In this document: in pieces, positions 38,319 through 49,296 of the stretch
Layout: the number at the start of each line of letters is the position of its first letter
Position numbering within the stretch: the first letter of the stretch is position 1
Source: Eunapius fragilis
Taxonomy: Eukaryota; Porifera; Demospongiae; Spongillida; Spongillidae
Length of the DNA stretch: 64,000 nucleotides
Assembly: GCA_963681505.1 (NCBI GenBank)
Contig: OY811977.1
Location: 9,748,507-9,812,506 of the forward strand
Direction: 5' to 3'
Made by a program: the position numbers and the translations under genes
Notes under the pieces: generated by a model
Seen by the model: the letters and a program-made list of their open reading frames with translations, nothing else
Database searches by the model: none
What the model was told of the DNA's origin: nothing

Positions 38319-39975
38319 TAGTGGTAGTGGGATTGGTAGTGGTAGTGGTAGTGGGATTGGTAGTGGGATTGGTAGAGGGAGTGGGATTGGTAGTGGGATT
38401 GGTAGTGGGATTGGTAGTGGGATAGGTAGTGGTAATGGTAGTGGTAGTGAGATTGGTAGTGGGATTGGTAGTGGGATTGGTAGTGGGATTGGTAGTAGTA
38501 GTGGTAGTGGTAGTGGGATTGGTAGTGGGATTAGTAGTGGGATTGGTAGTGGGATTGGTAGTGGTAGTGGTATTGGGATTGGTAGTGGTAGTAGTAGAGG
38601 TAGTGGTATTGGGATTGGTAGTGGGATTTATAATGGGATTGGTAGTGGTAGTGGGATTGGTAGTGGGATTGGTAGTGGGATTCGTAGTGGTAGTGGTAGT
38701 GGGATTGGTAGTGGTAGTGGTAGAGGTAGTGGGATTGGTAGTGGGATTGGTAGTGGTAGTGGTAGTGGTAGTGGGATTGGTAGTGGGATTGGTAGTGGGA
38801 TTGATAGTGGGATTGGTAGTGGTAGTGGTAGTGGGATTCGTAGTGGTAGTGGTAGAGGTAGTGGGATTGGTAGAGGGATTGGTGATGGGATTGGTTGTGG
38901 GATAGGTAGTGGTAACGGTAGTGGTAGTGGGAATGGTAGTGGGAGTGGTAGTGGGATTGGTAGTGGGATTGGTAGTGGTAATTGTAGTGGTAGTGGGATC
39001 GGGAGTGGGATTGGTAGTGGTAGTGGTTGTGGGATTGGTAGTGGTTTTGGTAGTGGGATTGGTAGTGGTAGTGGTAGTGGGATTGGTAGTGGTAGTGGTA
39101 GTGGTAGAGGGATTGTTAGTGGGATTGGTAGTGGGATTAGTAGTGGGATTGGTAGTGGAAATTGTAGTGGTAGTGGGATTGGTAGGGGAATTGGTAGTGG
39201 TAGTGGTAGTGGGATTGGTGGTGGTAGTGGTAGTGGGATTGGTAGTGGGATTGATAGTGGGATTGGTAGTGGTAGTGGTAATGGGATTGGTAGTGGGATT
39301 GGTAGTGGTAATTATAGGGGTAGTGGGATTTGTAGTGGGATTGGTAGGGGTAGTGGTAGTGGTAATGGAAGTGGTAGTGGTAGTGGAAATGGCCGCGGTA
39401 TTGGTAGTGGGATCAGTAGTGGGATTAGATGTGCTAGTGGTATTGGTAGTGGGATTGGTAGTGGGATTGGTAGTGGTAATTGAAGTGGGATTGCGGAATC
39501 AATCTGTAACAATTCTGCGCAATTCGGCGCGCTGCGACGGATTGGTGCACTTTTGCGGGATCAATCTGTAACAATTTGGCGCAATTCAGCGCGCTGCGAC
39601 GGATTGCAGCACTTTCGCGGAACCAATCGGTAACAATTCGGCGAGCTACTACGGATTGCTGCACTATCGCCGGATCAATCTGCAACAATTCGTGGCAATT
39701 CGGCGCGCTGAGACAGATTGCTTCACTATGGCGGGATCAATCTGCAACAATTCGGCGCAAATCGGCGCGCTGAGACGGATTGCTGCACTTTCGCAGGAGC
39801 AATCTGCAATATGTTATTCGGCACAATTCAGCGCGCTGCGACCGATTGCTGAACTTTCTTTGGTTCAATCTTCAAAAATTCAGCACAATTCGGCGCGCTG
39901 AGACGGATTCCTGCACTTTCGCAGGATCAAGTTGTAAACAATTCGGGGTAATTCGGCACGCCGAGACCGATTGCT
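38319..39975. repeat. Cassette 32
   Basis: Block 38319-39492, spacer 39493-39975 (483 bp). GGCCGCGG at 39391, 101 bp before the block end. Unusual hexamers include GGGATTTATAATGGG near 38625. Confidence 0.9.
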
Positions 39976-42967
39976 TTGTGGTAGTGGGATTGGTAGTGGT
40001 AGTGGTAGCTGGATTGGTAGTGGGATTGGTAGTGGTAGTGGTAGTGGTAGTGGGATTGGTAGTGGGATTGGTAGTGGGATTGGTAGTGGTAGTGGGATTG
40101 GTAGTGGGATTGGTAGTGGGATTGGTAGTGGGATTGGTAGTGGGATTGGTAGTGGTAGTGGTAGTGGTGGTCGGACTGGTAGTGGGATTGGTAGTGGGAT
40201 TGGTAGTGGGATTGGTCATGGAAATTGAAGTATTAGTGGGATTGGTAGGGGAATTGGTAGTGGTAATGGTAGTGGGATTGGTAGTGGTAGTGGTAGTGGG
40301 ATTGGTAGTAGGATTGGTAGTGGGATTGGTAGTGGTAGTGGGATTGGTAGTGGGATTGGTAGTGGGATTGGTAGTGGGATTGGTAGTGGGATTGGTAGTT
40401 GTAGTGGTAGTGGGATTCGTAGTGGTAGTGGTAGAGGTAGTGGGATTGGTAGTGGGATTGGTAGTGGTAGTTGTAGTGGTAGAGGGATTGGTAGTGGGAT
40501 TGGTAGTGGGATTGGTAGTGGGATAGGTAGTGGTAATGGTAGTGGTAGTGGGATTGGTAGTGGGATTTGTAGTGGGATTGGTAGTGGGATTGGTAGTGGT
40601 AATTGTAGTGGTAGTGGGATCGGTAGTGGGATTTGTAGTGGTAGTGGTAGTGGGATTGGTAGTGGTAGTGGTAGTGGGATTGGGAGAGGTAGTGGTATTG
40701 GTAGTGGGATTGTTAGAGGGATTGGTAGTGGGATTGGTAGTGGGATTGGTAGTGGAAATTGTAGTGACAGTGGGATTGGTAGGGGAATTGGTAGTGGTAG
40801 TGGTAGTGGGATTGGTAAAGTAGTGGTAGTGGGATTGGTAGTGGGATTGGTAGAGGTAGTGGTAATGGGATTGGTAGTGGGATTGGTAGCGGTAATTATA
40901 GTGGTAGTTGGATTAGTAGTGGGATTGGTAGGGGTAGTGGTAGTGGTATTGGAAGTGGTAGTGGTAGTGGAATCGGCCGCGGTATTGGTAGTGGTATTGG
41001 TAGTAGGATTGGTTGTAGTAGTGTTATTGATAGTGGGATTGGTAGTGGGATTGGTAGTGGTAATTGAAGTGGGATTGCGGGATCAATCTGTCACAATTCA
41101 GCGCAATTCGGCGCGCTGCGACGGATTGGTGCACTTTTGCGGGATCAATCTGTAACAATTTGACGCAATTCGGCGCGCAGCGACGGATTGCAGCACTTTC
41201 GCGGAATCAATCGGTAACAATTTGGCGAGCTACTATGGATTGCTGCACTATCGCCGGATCAATCTGGAACAATTCGAGGCAATTTGGCGCGCTGAGACAG
41301 ATTGCTTCACTATGGCGGGATCAATCTGCAAGAATTCGCCGCAATTCGGCGCGCTGAGACGGATTGCTGCACTTTCGCAGGAGCAATCTGCAATATGTTA
41401 TTCGGCACAATTCAGCGCGCTGCGACCGATTGCTGAACTTTCTTTGGTTCAATCTTCAAAAATTCAGCACAATTCGGCGCGCTGAGACGGATTCCTGCAC
41501 TTTCGCAGGATCAAGTTGTAAACAATTCGGGGTAATTCGGCACGCCGAGACCGATTGCTTTGTGGTAGTGGGATTGGTAGTGGTAGTGGTAGCTGGATTG
41601 GTAGTGGGATTGGTAGTGGTAGTGGTAGTGGTAGTGGGATTGGTAGTGGGATTGGTAGTGGGATTGGTAGTGGTAGTGGGATTGGTAGTGGGATTGGTAG
41701 TGGGATTGGTAGTGGGATTGGTAGTGGGATTGGTAGTGGTAGTGGTAGTGGTGGTCGGACTGGTAGTGGGATTGGTAGTGGGATTGGTAGTGGGATTGGT
41801 CATGGAAATTGAAGTATTAGTGGGATTGGTAGGGGAATTGGTAGTGGTAATGGTAGTGGGATTGGTAGTGGTAGTGGTAGTGGGATTGGTAGTAGGATTG
41901 GTAGTGGGATTGGTAGTGGTAGTGGGATTGGTAGTGGGATTGGTAGTGGGATTGGTAGTGGGATTGGTAGTGGGATTGGTAGTTGTAGTGGTAGTGGGAT
42001 TCGTAGTGGTAGTGGTAGAGGTAGTGGGATTGGTAGTGGGATTGGTAGTGGTAGTTGTAGTGGTAGAGGGATTGGTAGTGGGATTGGTAGTGGGATTGGT
42101 AGTGGGATAGGTAGTGGTAATGGTAGTGGTAGTGGGATTGGTAGTGGGATTTGTAGTGGGATTGGTAGTGGGATTGGTAGTGGTAATTGTAGTGGTAGTG
42201 GGATCGGTAGTGGGATTTGTAGTGGTAGTGGTAGTGGGATTGGTAGTGGTAGTGGTAGTGGGATTGGGAGAGGTAGTGGTATTGGTAGTGGGATTGTTAG
42301 AGGGATTGGTAGTGGGATTGGTAGTGGGATTGGTAGTGGAAATTGTAGTGACAGTGGGATTGGTAGGGGAATTGGTAGTGGTAGTGGTAGTGGGATTGGT
42401 AAAGTAGTGGTAGTGGGATTGGTAGTGGGATTGGTAGAGGTAGTGGTAATGGGATTGGTAGTGGGATTGGTAGCGGTAATTATAGTGGTAGTTGGATTAG
42501 TAGTGGGATTGGTAGGGGTAGTGGTAGTGGTATTGGAAGTGGTAGTGGTAGTGGAATCGGCCGCGGTATTGGTAGTGGTATTGGTAGTAGGATTGGTTGT
42601 AGTAGTGTTATTGATAGTGGGATTGGTAGTGGGATTGGTCGTGGTAATTGAAGTGGGATTGCGGGATCAATCTGTCACAATTCAGCGCAATTCGGCGCGC
42701 TGCGACGGATTGGTGCACTTTTGCGGGATCAATCTGTAACAATTTGACGCAATTCGGCGCGCAGCGACGGATTGCAGCACTTTCGCGGAATCAATCGGTA
42801 ACAATTTGGCGAGCTACTATGGATTGCTGCACTATCGCCGGATCAATCTGGAACAATTCGAGGCAATTTGGCGCGCTGAGACAGATTGCTTCACTATGGC
42901 GGGATCAATCTGCAAGAATTCGCCGCAATTCGGCGCGCTGAGACGGATTGCTGCACTTTCGCAGGAT
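39762..42967. repeat. Tandem segmental duplication, 1584 bp
   Basis: 39762-41345 and 41346-42929, with identity running on for about 40 bp. Each breakpoint lies inside a spacer. One difference was seen in the block. Confidence 0.9.
39976..41559. repeat. Cassette 33 (first copy of 1584-bp tandem repeat)
   Basis: Block 39976-41076, spacer 41077-41559 (483 bp). Entry is GCTTTGTGG. A slip GGTAAAGTAGTGG lies near 40816. GGCCGCGG at 40975. Confidence 0.9.
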
Positions 42968-43143
42968 CAATCTGCAATATGTTATTCGGCACAATTCGGC
43001 GCGCTGCGACCGATTGCTGAACTTTCTTTGGTTCAATCTCCAAAAATTCAGCACAATTCGGCGCGCTGCGACGGATTCCTGCACTTTCGCAGGATCAATC
43101 TGTAAACAATTCGGGGTAATTCAGCACGCCGAGACCGATTGTT
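41560..43143. repeat. Cassette 34 (second copy of 1584-bp tandem repeat)
   Basis: Block 41560-42660, spacer 42661-43143. Identical to cassette 33 in what I compared apart from GGTCGTGG near 42640. Spacer identity ends near 42968 (GGATC here, GGAGC at 41384). Confidence 0.9.
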
Positions 43144-44456
43144 TCGTGGTAGTGGGATTGGTAGTGGTAGTGGTAGTGGGATTGGTAGTGGGATTGGTAG
43201 TTGTAGTGGTAGTGGTAGTGGGAATGGTAGTGGGATTGGTAGTGGGATTGGTAGTGGTTGTGGGATTGGTAGTGGGATTGGTAGTGGGATTGGTAGTGGG
43301 ATTGGTAGTGGGATTGGTAGTGGTAGTGGTAGTGGTAGTGGGACTGGTAGTGGGATTGGTAGTGGGATTGGTAGTGGGATTGGAAGTGGAAATTGAAGTA
43401 TTAGTGGGATTGGTAGGGGAATTGGTAGTGGTAGTGGTAGTGGGATTGGTAGTGGTAGTGGTAGTGGGATTGGTAGTAGGATTCGTAGTGGGATTGGTAG
43501 TGGTAGTGGGATTGGTAGTGGGATTGGTAGTGGGATTGGTAGTGGGATTGGTAGTGGTAGTGGGATTCGTAGTGGTAGTGGTAGAGGTAGTGGGATTGGT
43601 AGTGGGATTGGTAGTGGTCGTGGTAGTGGTAGAGGGATTGGTAGTGGGATTGGTAGTGGGATTGGTAGTGGGATAGGTAGTGGTAATGGGATTGGTAGTG
43701 GGATTGGTAGTGGGATAGGTAGTGGTAATGGTAGTGGTAGTGGGATTGGTAGTGGGATTGGTAGTGGGATTGGTAGTGGGATTGGTAATGGGATTGGTAG
43801 TGGTAATTGTAGTGGTAGTGGGATTGGTAGGGGAATTGGTAGAGGTAGTGGTAGTGGGATTGGTAGTGGTAGTGGTAGTGGGATTGGTAGTGGGATTGGT
43901 AGTGGTAGTGGTAATGGGATCGGTAGTGGGATTGGTAGTGGTAATTATAGTGGTAGTTGGATTAGTAGTGGGATTGGTAGTGGTAGTGGTAGTGGTATTG
44001 GAAGTGATAGTGGTAGTAGAATCGGCCGCGGTATTGGTAGTGGGATTGGTAGTGGGATTGGTTGTAGTAGTGTTATTGGTAGTGGGATTGGTAGTGGGAT
44101 TGAGGGATCAATCTGTCACAATTCAGCGCAATTCGGCGCGATGCGACGGATTGGTGCACTTTTGCGGGATCAATCTGTAACAATTTGACGCAATTCGGCG
44201 CGCTGCGACGGATTGCAGCACTTTCGCGGAACCAATCGGTAACAATTCGGCGAGCTACTATGGATTGCTGCACTATCGCCGGATCAACCTGCAACAATTC
44301 GCGGCAATTCGGCGCGCTGAGACAGATTGCTGCACTTTTGCAGGATCAATCTGCAAAAATTCAGCACAATTCGGCGTGCTGCGACGGATTCCTGCACTTT
44401 TGCAATATCAATCTGTAACAATTCGGGGTAAGTCGGCACGCCGAGAACGATTGCTT
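43144..44456. repeat. Cassette 35
   Basis: Block 43144-44101, spacer 44102-44456 (355 bp). A diverged relative of cassettes 33 and 34. It lost the GGTAATTGAAG exit, so GGCCGCGG at 44024 is only 77 bp from the block end. Confidence 0.9.
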
Positions 44457-45882
44457 AGTTGTAGTGGGATTGGTAGTGGTAGTGGTAGTGGGATTGGTAG
44501 TGGGATTGGTAGTGGTAGTGGTAGTGGTAGTGGGATTGGTAGTGGGATTGGTAGTGGGATTGGTAGTGGTAGTGGGATTGGTAGTGGGATTGGTAGTGGG
44601 ATTGGTAGTGGGATTGGTAGTGGTAGTGGTAGTGGTAGTGGGATTGGTAGTGGGATTGGTAGTGGGAATGGTAGTGGGATTGGTAGTGGAAATAGAAGTG
44701 TTAGTGGGATTGGTAGGGAAATTGGTACTTGTATTGGTAGTGGGATTGGTAGTGGTAGTAGTAGTGGGATTGGTAGTGGGATTGGTAGTGGTAGTAGTAG
44801 TGGGATTGGTAGTGGGATTGGTAGTTGGATTGGTAGTGGTAGTGGGATTGGTAGTGGGATTGGTAGTGGTAGTGGGATTGGTAGTGGGATTGGTAGTGGG
44901 ATTGGTAGTGGTAGTGGAAGTGGGATTGGTAGTGGTAGTGGTTGAGGTAGTGGGATAGGTAGTGGGATTGGTAGTGGTAGTGGTAGTGGTAGTGGGATTG
45001 GTAGTGGCATTGGTAGTGGGATTGGTAGTGGGATTGGTAGTGGTAGTGGTAGTGGGATTGGTAGTGGTAGTGGAAGAGGTATTGGGATTGGTAGTGGGAT
45101 AGGTAGTGGTAGTGGTAGTGGTAGTGGGATTGTTAGTGGGATTGGTAGTGGGATTGGTAGTGGAAATTGTAGTGGTAGTGGGATTGGTAGGGGAATTGGT
45201 AGTGGTAGTGGTAGTGGGATTGGTAGAGGGATTGGTAGTGGTAGTGGTAATGGGATTGGTAGTGGGATTGGTAGTGGTATTTATAGTGGTAGTGGGATTA
45301 GTAGTGGGATTGGTTGTGGTAGTGGTAGTGGTAATGGAAGTGGTAGTGGTAGTGGAATTGGCCGCGGAATTGGTAGTGGGATTGGTAGTGGGATTGGTTG
45401 TGGTAGTGGTATTAGTAGTGGGATTGGTAGTGGGATTGGTAGTGGTAATTGAAGTGGGATTGCGGGATCAATCTGTATTAATTCAGCGCAGTTCGGCGCG
45501 CTGCGACGGATTGGTGCACTTTTGCGGGATCAATCTGTAACAATTTGGTAAGCTACTACGGATTGCTGCACTATCGCCGGATCAATCTGCAACAATTCGC
45601 GGCAATTTGGCCCGCTGAGGCAGATTGCTTCACTATGCCGGGATCAATCTGCAACAATTCGGCGCAATTCGGCGCGCTGAGACGGAATGCTGCACTTTCG
45701 CAGGATCAATCTGCAATATGTTATTCGGCACAATTCGGCGCGCTGCGACCGATTGCTGAACTTTCTTTGGTTCAATCTGCAAAAATTCAGCACAATTCGG
45801 CGCGCTGCGACGGATTCCTGCACTTTCGCAGGATCAATCTGTAACAATTCGGGGTAATTCGGCACGCCGAGACCGATTGCTT
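44457..45882. repeat. Cassette 36
   Basis: Block 44457-45461, spacer 45462-45882 (421 bp). GGCCGCGG at 45360, 101 bp before the block end. Contains GGTAGTAGTAGTGGG, a local trinucleotide gain, near 44755 and 44790. Confidence 0.9.
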
Positions 45883-46284
45883 AGTGGTAATGGGATTGGT
45901 AGTGGTAGTGGTAGTGGGATTGGTAGTGGGATTGGTAGTGGTAGTGGTAGTGGTAGCGGGATTGGTAGTGGGATTGGTAGTGGGATTGGTAGTGGTAGTG
46001 GGATTGGTAGTGGGATTGGTAGTGGGATTGGTAGTGGGATTGGTAGTGGGATTGGTAGTGGTAGTGGTAGTGGTAGTGGGATTGGTAGTGGGATTGGTAG
46101 TGGGATTGGTAGTGGGATTGGTATTGGAAATAGTATTGTTAGTGGGATTGGTAGGGGAATTGGTAGTGGTAGTGGTAGTGGGTTTGGTAGTGGTAGTGGT
46201 AGTGGGATTGGTAGTAGGATTGGTAGTGGGATTGGTAGTGGTAGTGGGATTGGTAGTGGGATTGGTAGTTGGATTGGTAGTGGG
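45883..46284. repeat. Cassette 37 (truncated last block of Region 1)
   Basis: A normal block start and about 400 bp of hexamers, then GGTAGTGGG runs directly into TTCGTTTCGACC of the 52-bp satellite. The usual GGTAATTGAAG exit and any spacer are missing, so the array was broken inside a block. Confidence 0.9.
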
Positions 46285-46353
46285 TTCGTTTCGACCAATT
46301 CCTCCCAATTGCTCCCGCGGGTGCAATTCGGAGGTATTCGTTTGGACCAATTC

Positions 46354-46385
46354 CTCCCAATTGCTCCCGCGGGAGCAATTGGGAG
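46354..46385. repeat. 32-bp perfect palindrome in Region 2
   Basis: Left arm CTCCCAATTGCTCCCG is followed directly by its reverse complement with no loop. It arises where the right-hand neighbour unit has CAATTGGGAG instead of CAATTCGGAG. Thirty-base versions lie at 46822-46851 and 48173-48202. Confidence 0.9.
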
Positions 46386-49256
46386 CAATTCGTTTGGACC
46401 TATTCCTACCCATTTCACCCACGGGAGCAATTGGGAGCAATTCGTTTGGACCAATTCCTCCCAATTGCTCGCACGGGAGCAATTGGGAGCAATTCGTTTG
46501 GACCAATTCCTTCGAATTGCTCCGGCGGGAGCAATTCGGAGCAATTCGTTTGGACCAATTCCTACCAATTGCTCCCGCGGAAGGAATTGGGAGCAATTTA
46601 TTTGGATCAATTCCTCCCAATTTCTCCCGCGATGCAATTCGAAGCAATTCGTTTGGACCAATTCCTACCAATTGCTTCTGAGGGTGCAATTCGGAGCAAT
46701 TCGTTTGGACCAATTCCTACCAATTGCTCCCGCGGGAGCAATTCGGAGCAATTCGTTTGGACCAATTTCTGCCAATTGCTTCGGCGGGAGCAATTCGGAG
46801 GAATTCGTTTGGACCAATTCTTCCCAATTGCTCCCGCGGGAGCAATTGGGAGCAATTCGTTTGGACCAATTCCTCCCAATTGCTCCCGCGGGAGCAATTC
46901 GGAGCAATTCGTTTGGACCAATTCCTACCAATTGCTCCCGTGGGAGCAATTCGGAGCAATTCGTTTGGACCAATTCCTACCAATTGCTCCCGCGGGAGCA
47001 ATTCGGAGCAATTCGTTTGGACCAATTCCTCCCAATTGCCCCCGCGGGAGCAATTCTAAGGAATTCGTTTGGACCAATTCCTCCCAATAGTTCCCGTGGG
47101 AGCAATTCGGAGGAATTCGTTTGGACCAATTCCTCCCAATTGCTCCAGCAGGAGCAATTCAGAGCAATTGGTTTGGACCAATTCATCCCAATTGCTCCCG
47201 CGGGAGCAATTCGAAGGAATTCGTTTGGAGAAATTCCTCCCAATTTCTCCCGCGGGAGCAATTCGGAGCAATTCGTTTGGACCAATTCCTCCTAATTGCT
47301 CTCGCGGGAGCAAATCGGAGCAATTCGTTTGGACCAAATCCTACCAATTGCTCCCGCGGGAGCAATTCGAAGCAATTCGGTTGGACCAATTCCTCCCATT
47401 TGCTCCTGCTGGAGCAATTCGGAGGAATTCGTTTGGACCAATTCTTCCCATTTGCTCCCGCGGGAGCATTTGGGAGCAAATCGTTTTGACCAATTCCTCC
47501 CAATTGCTCCCGCGGGAGCAATTCGGAGGAATTCGTTTGGACCAATTCCTCCCAATTGCTCCCGTGGGAGCAATTCGGAGGAATTCGTTTGGAACAATTC
47601 CTCCCAATTGCTCACGCGGGAGCAATTGGGAGCAATTCGTTTGGACCAATTCCTACCCATTTCACCCACGGGAGCAATTGGGAGCAATTTGTTTGGACCA
47701 ATTCCTCCCAATTGCTCCGGCGGGAGCAATTTGGAGGAATTCGTTTGGACCAATTCCTCCCAATTGCTCCGGCGGGAGCAATTCGGAGGAATTCGTTTGG
47801 ACCAATTCCTCCCAATTGCTCCCGCAGGAGCAATTCGGAGGAATTCGCTTGGACCAATTCCTCCAAATTGCTCCCGCGGGAGCAATTGGGAGCAATTCGT
47901 TTGGAGCTATTCCTTCCAATTGCACCGGCGGGTACAATTCGGAGCAATTCGTTTGGACCAATTCCTACCAATTGCTCCCGCGAAAGGCATTGGGAGCAAT
48001 TCATTTGGACCAATTCCTCCCAACTTCTCCCGGGATGCAATTCGAAGCAATTCGTTTGGACCAATTCCTACCAATTGCTTCCGCGGGAGCAATTCGGAGC
48101 AATTCGTTTGGACCAATTCCTACCAATTGCTCCCGCGGGAGCAATTCGGAGGAATTCGTTTGGACCAATTCTTCCCAATTGCTCCCGCGGGAGCAATTGG
48201 GAGCAATTCGTTTCGACCAATTCCTCCCAATTGCTCCCGCGGGAGCAATTCGGAGCAATTCGTTCGGACCAATTCCTACCAATTGCTCCCACGGGAGCAA
48301 TTCGGAGCAATTCGTTTGGACCAATTCCTCCCAATTGCCCCCGCGGGAGCAATTCGGAGGAATTCGTTTGGACCAATTCCTCCCAATTGCTCCCGCTGGA
48401 GCTATTCGGAGGAATTCATTTGGACCAATTCCTCCCAAATGCTCCTGCGGGAGCAATTCGGAGGAATTCGTGGACCAATTCCTCCCAATTGCTCCCGCGG
48501 GAGCAATTCGGAGGAATTCGTTTGGACCAATTCCTCCCAATTCCTCCCGCGAGAGCAATTGGGAGCAATTCGTTTGGACCAATTCCTACCCATTTCACCC
48601 ACGGGAGCAATTGGAAGCAGTTCGTTTGGACCAATTCCTCACAATTGCTCCCACGGGAGGAATTGGGAGCAATTCGTTTGGAGCAATTCCTTCCAATTGC
48701 TCCGGCGAGAGCATTTCGGAGCAATTCGTTTTGACCAATTCCTACCAATTACTTCCGCGGGAGGAATTGATAGCAATTCATTTGGACCAATTCCACCCAA
48801 TTTCTCCCGCGATTCAATTCGAAGCAATTCGATTGGACCAATTCCTACCAATTGCTTCCGCGGGAGCAATTCGGAGCAATTCGTTTGGACCAATTCCTAC
48901 CAATTGCTCCTGCGGGAGCAATTCGGAGCAATTCGTTTGGACCAATTCCTACCAATTGCTCCGGCGGGAGCAATTCGGAGAAATTCGTTAGGACCAATTC
49001 CTCCCAATTGCTCCCGCGTGAGAAATTCGGAGGAATTCGTTTGGACCAATTCCTACCAATTGCTCCCGTGGGAGCAATTCGGAGCAATTCGTTTGGACCA
49101 ATTCCTACCAATTGCTCCCGCGGGAGCAATTCGGAGCAATTCGTTTGGACCAATTCCTACCAATTGTTCTGGCGGGAGCAATTCGGAGCAATTCGTTTGG
49201 ACCAATTCCTCCCAATTGCTCCCGCTGGAGCAATTCGGAGGAATTCGTTTGGACCT

Positions 49257-49296
49257 ATTCATCCCAATTGCTCCCGCGGGAGCAATTGGGATGAAT
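49257..49296. repeat. 40-bp perfect palindrome at the Region 2/3 boundary
   Basis: Left arm ATTCATCCCAATTGCTCCCG is followed at once by its exact reverse complement, centred between 49276 and 49277. It is the longest uninterrupted dyad I found. The Region 3 satellite begins five bases after it. Confidence 0.92.

Larger units (their letters stand above)
1..46284. repeat. Region 1: composite satellite of hexamer minisatellite blocks and CpG-rich spacers
   Basis: Seen: 37 blocks of GGTAGT/GGGATT hexamers alternate with 36 spacers built from a 62-bp unit around CAATTCGGCGCGCTG. Most blocks open with the same bases after GATTGCTTA and most close with GGTAGTGGTAATTGAAGTGG followed by GATTGCGGGATCAATCTG. 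The + strand of the blocks is almost free of C, while a spacer unit carries about eight CpG per 62 bp. Length changes inside blocks are nearly always multiples of six. Inferred: one ancestral block-plus-spacer cassette spread by unequal exchange and then diversified mainly in the block interior. No coding signal survives inspection. Boundaries of individual cassettes below are accurate to about three bases. Confidence 0.95.

Noticed and set aside
1..46284. CRISPR-like alternation of repeats and spacers
   Set aside because: Spacers here are themselves tandem copies, not unique. Repeat units are 6 and 62 bp, with no leader and no cas genes.
1..46284. Telomeric or interstitial telomeric DNA (GGGATT resembles GGGTTA)
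   Set aside because: No run of TTAGGG, TTTAGGG or TTAGG. GGGATT is never tandem with itself in what I read, and the array is interrupted by spacers.
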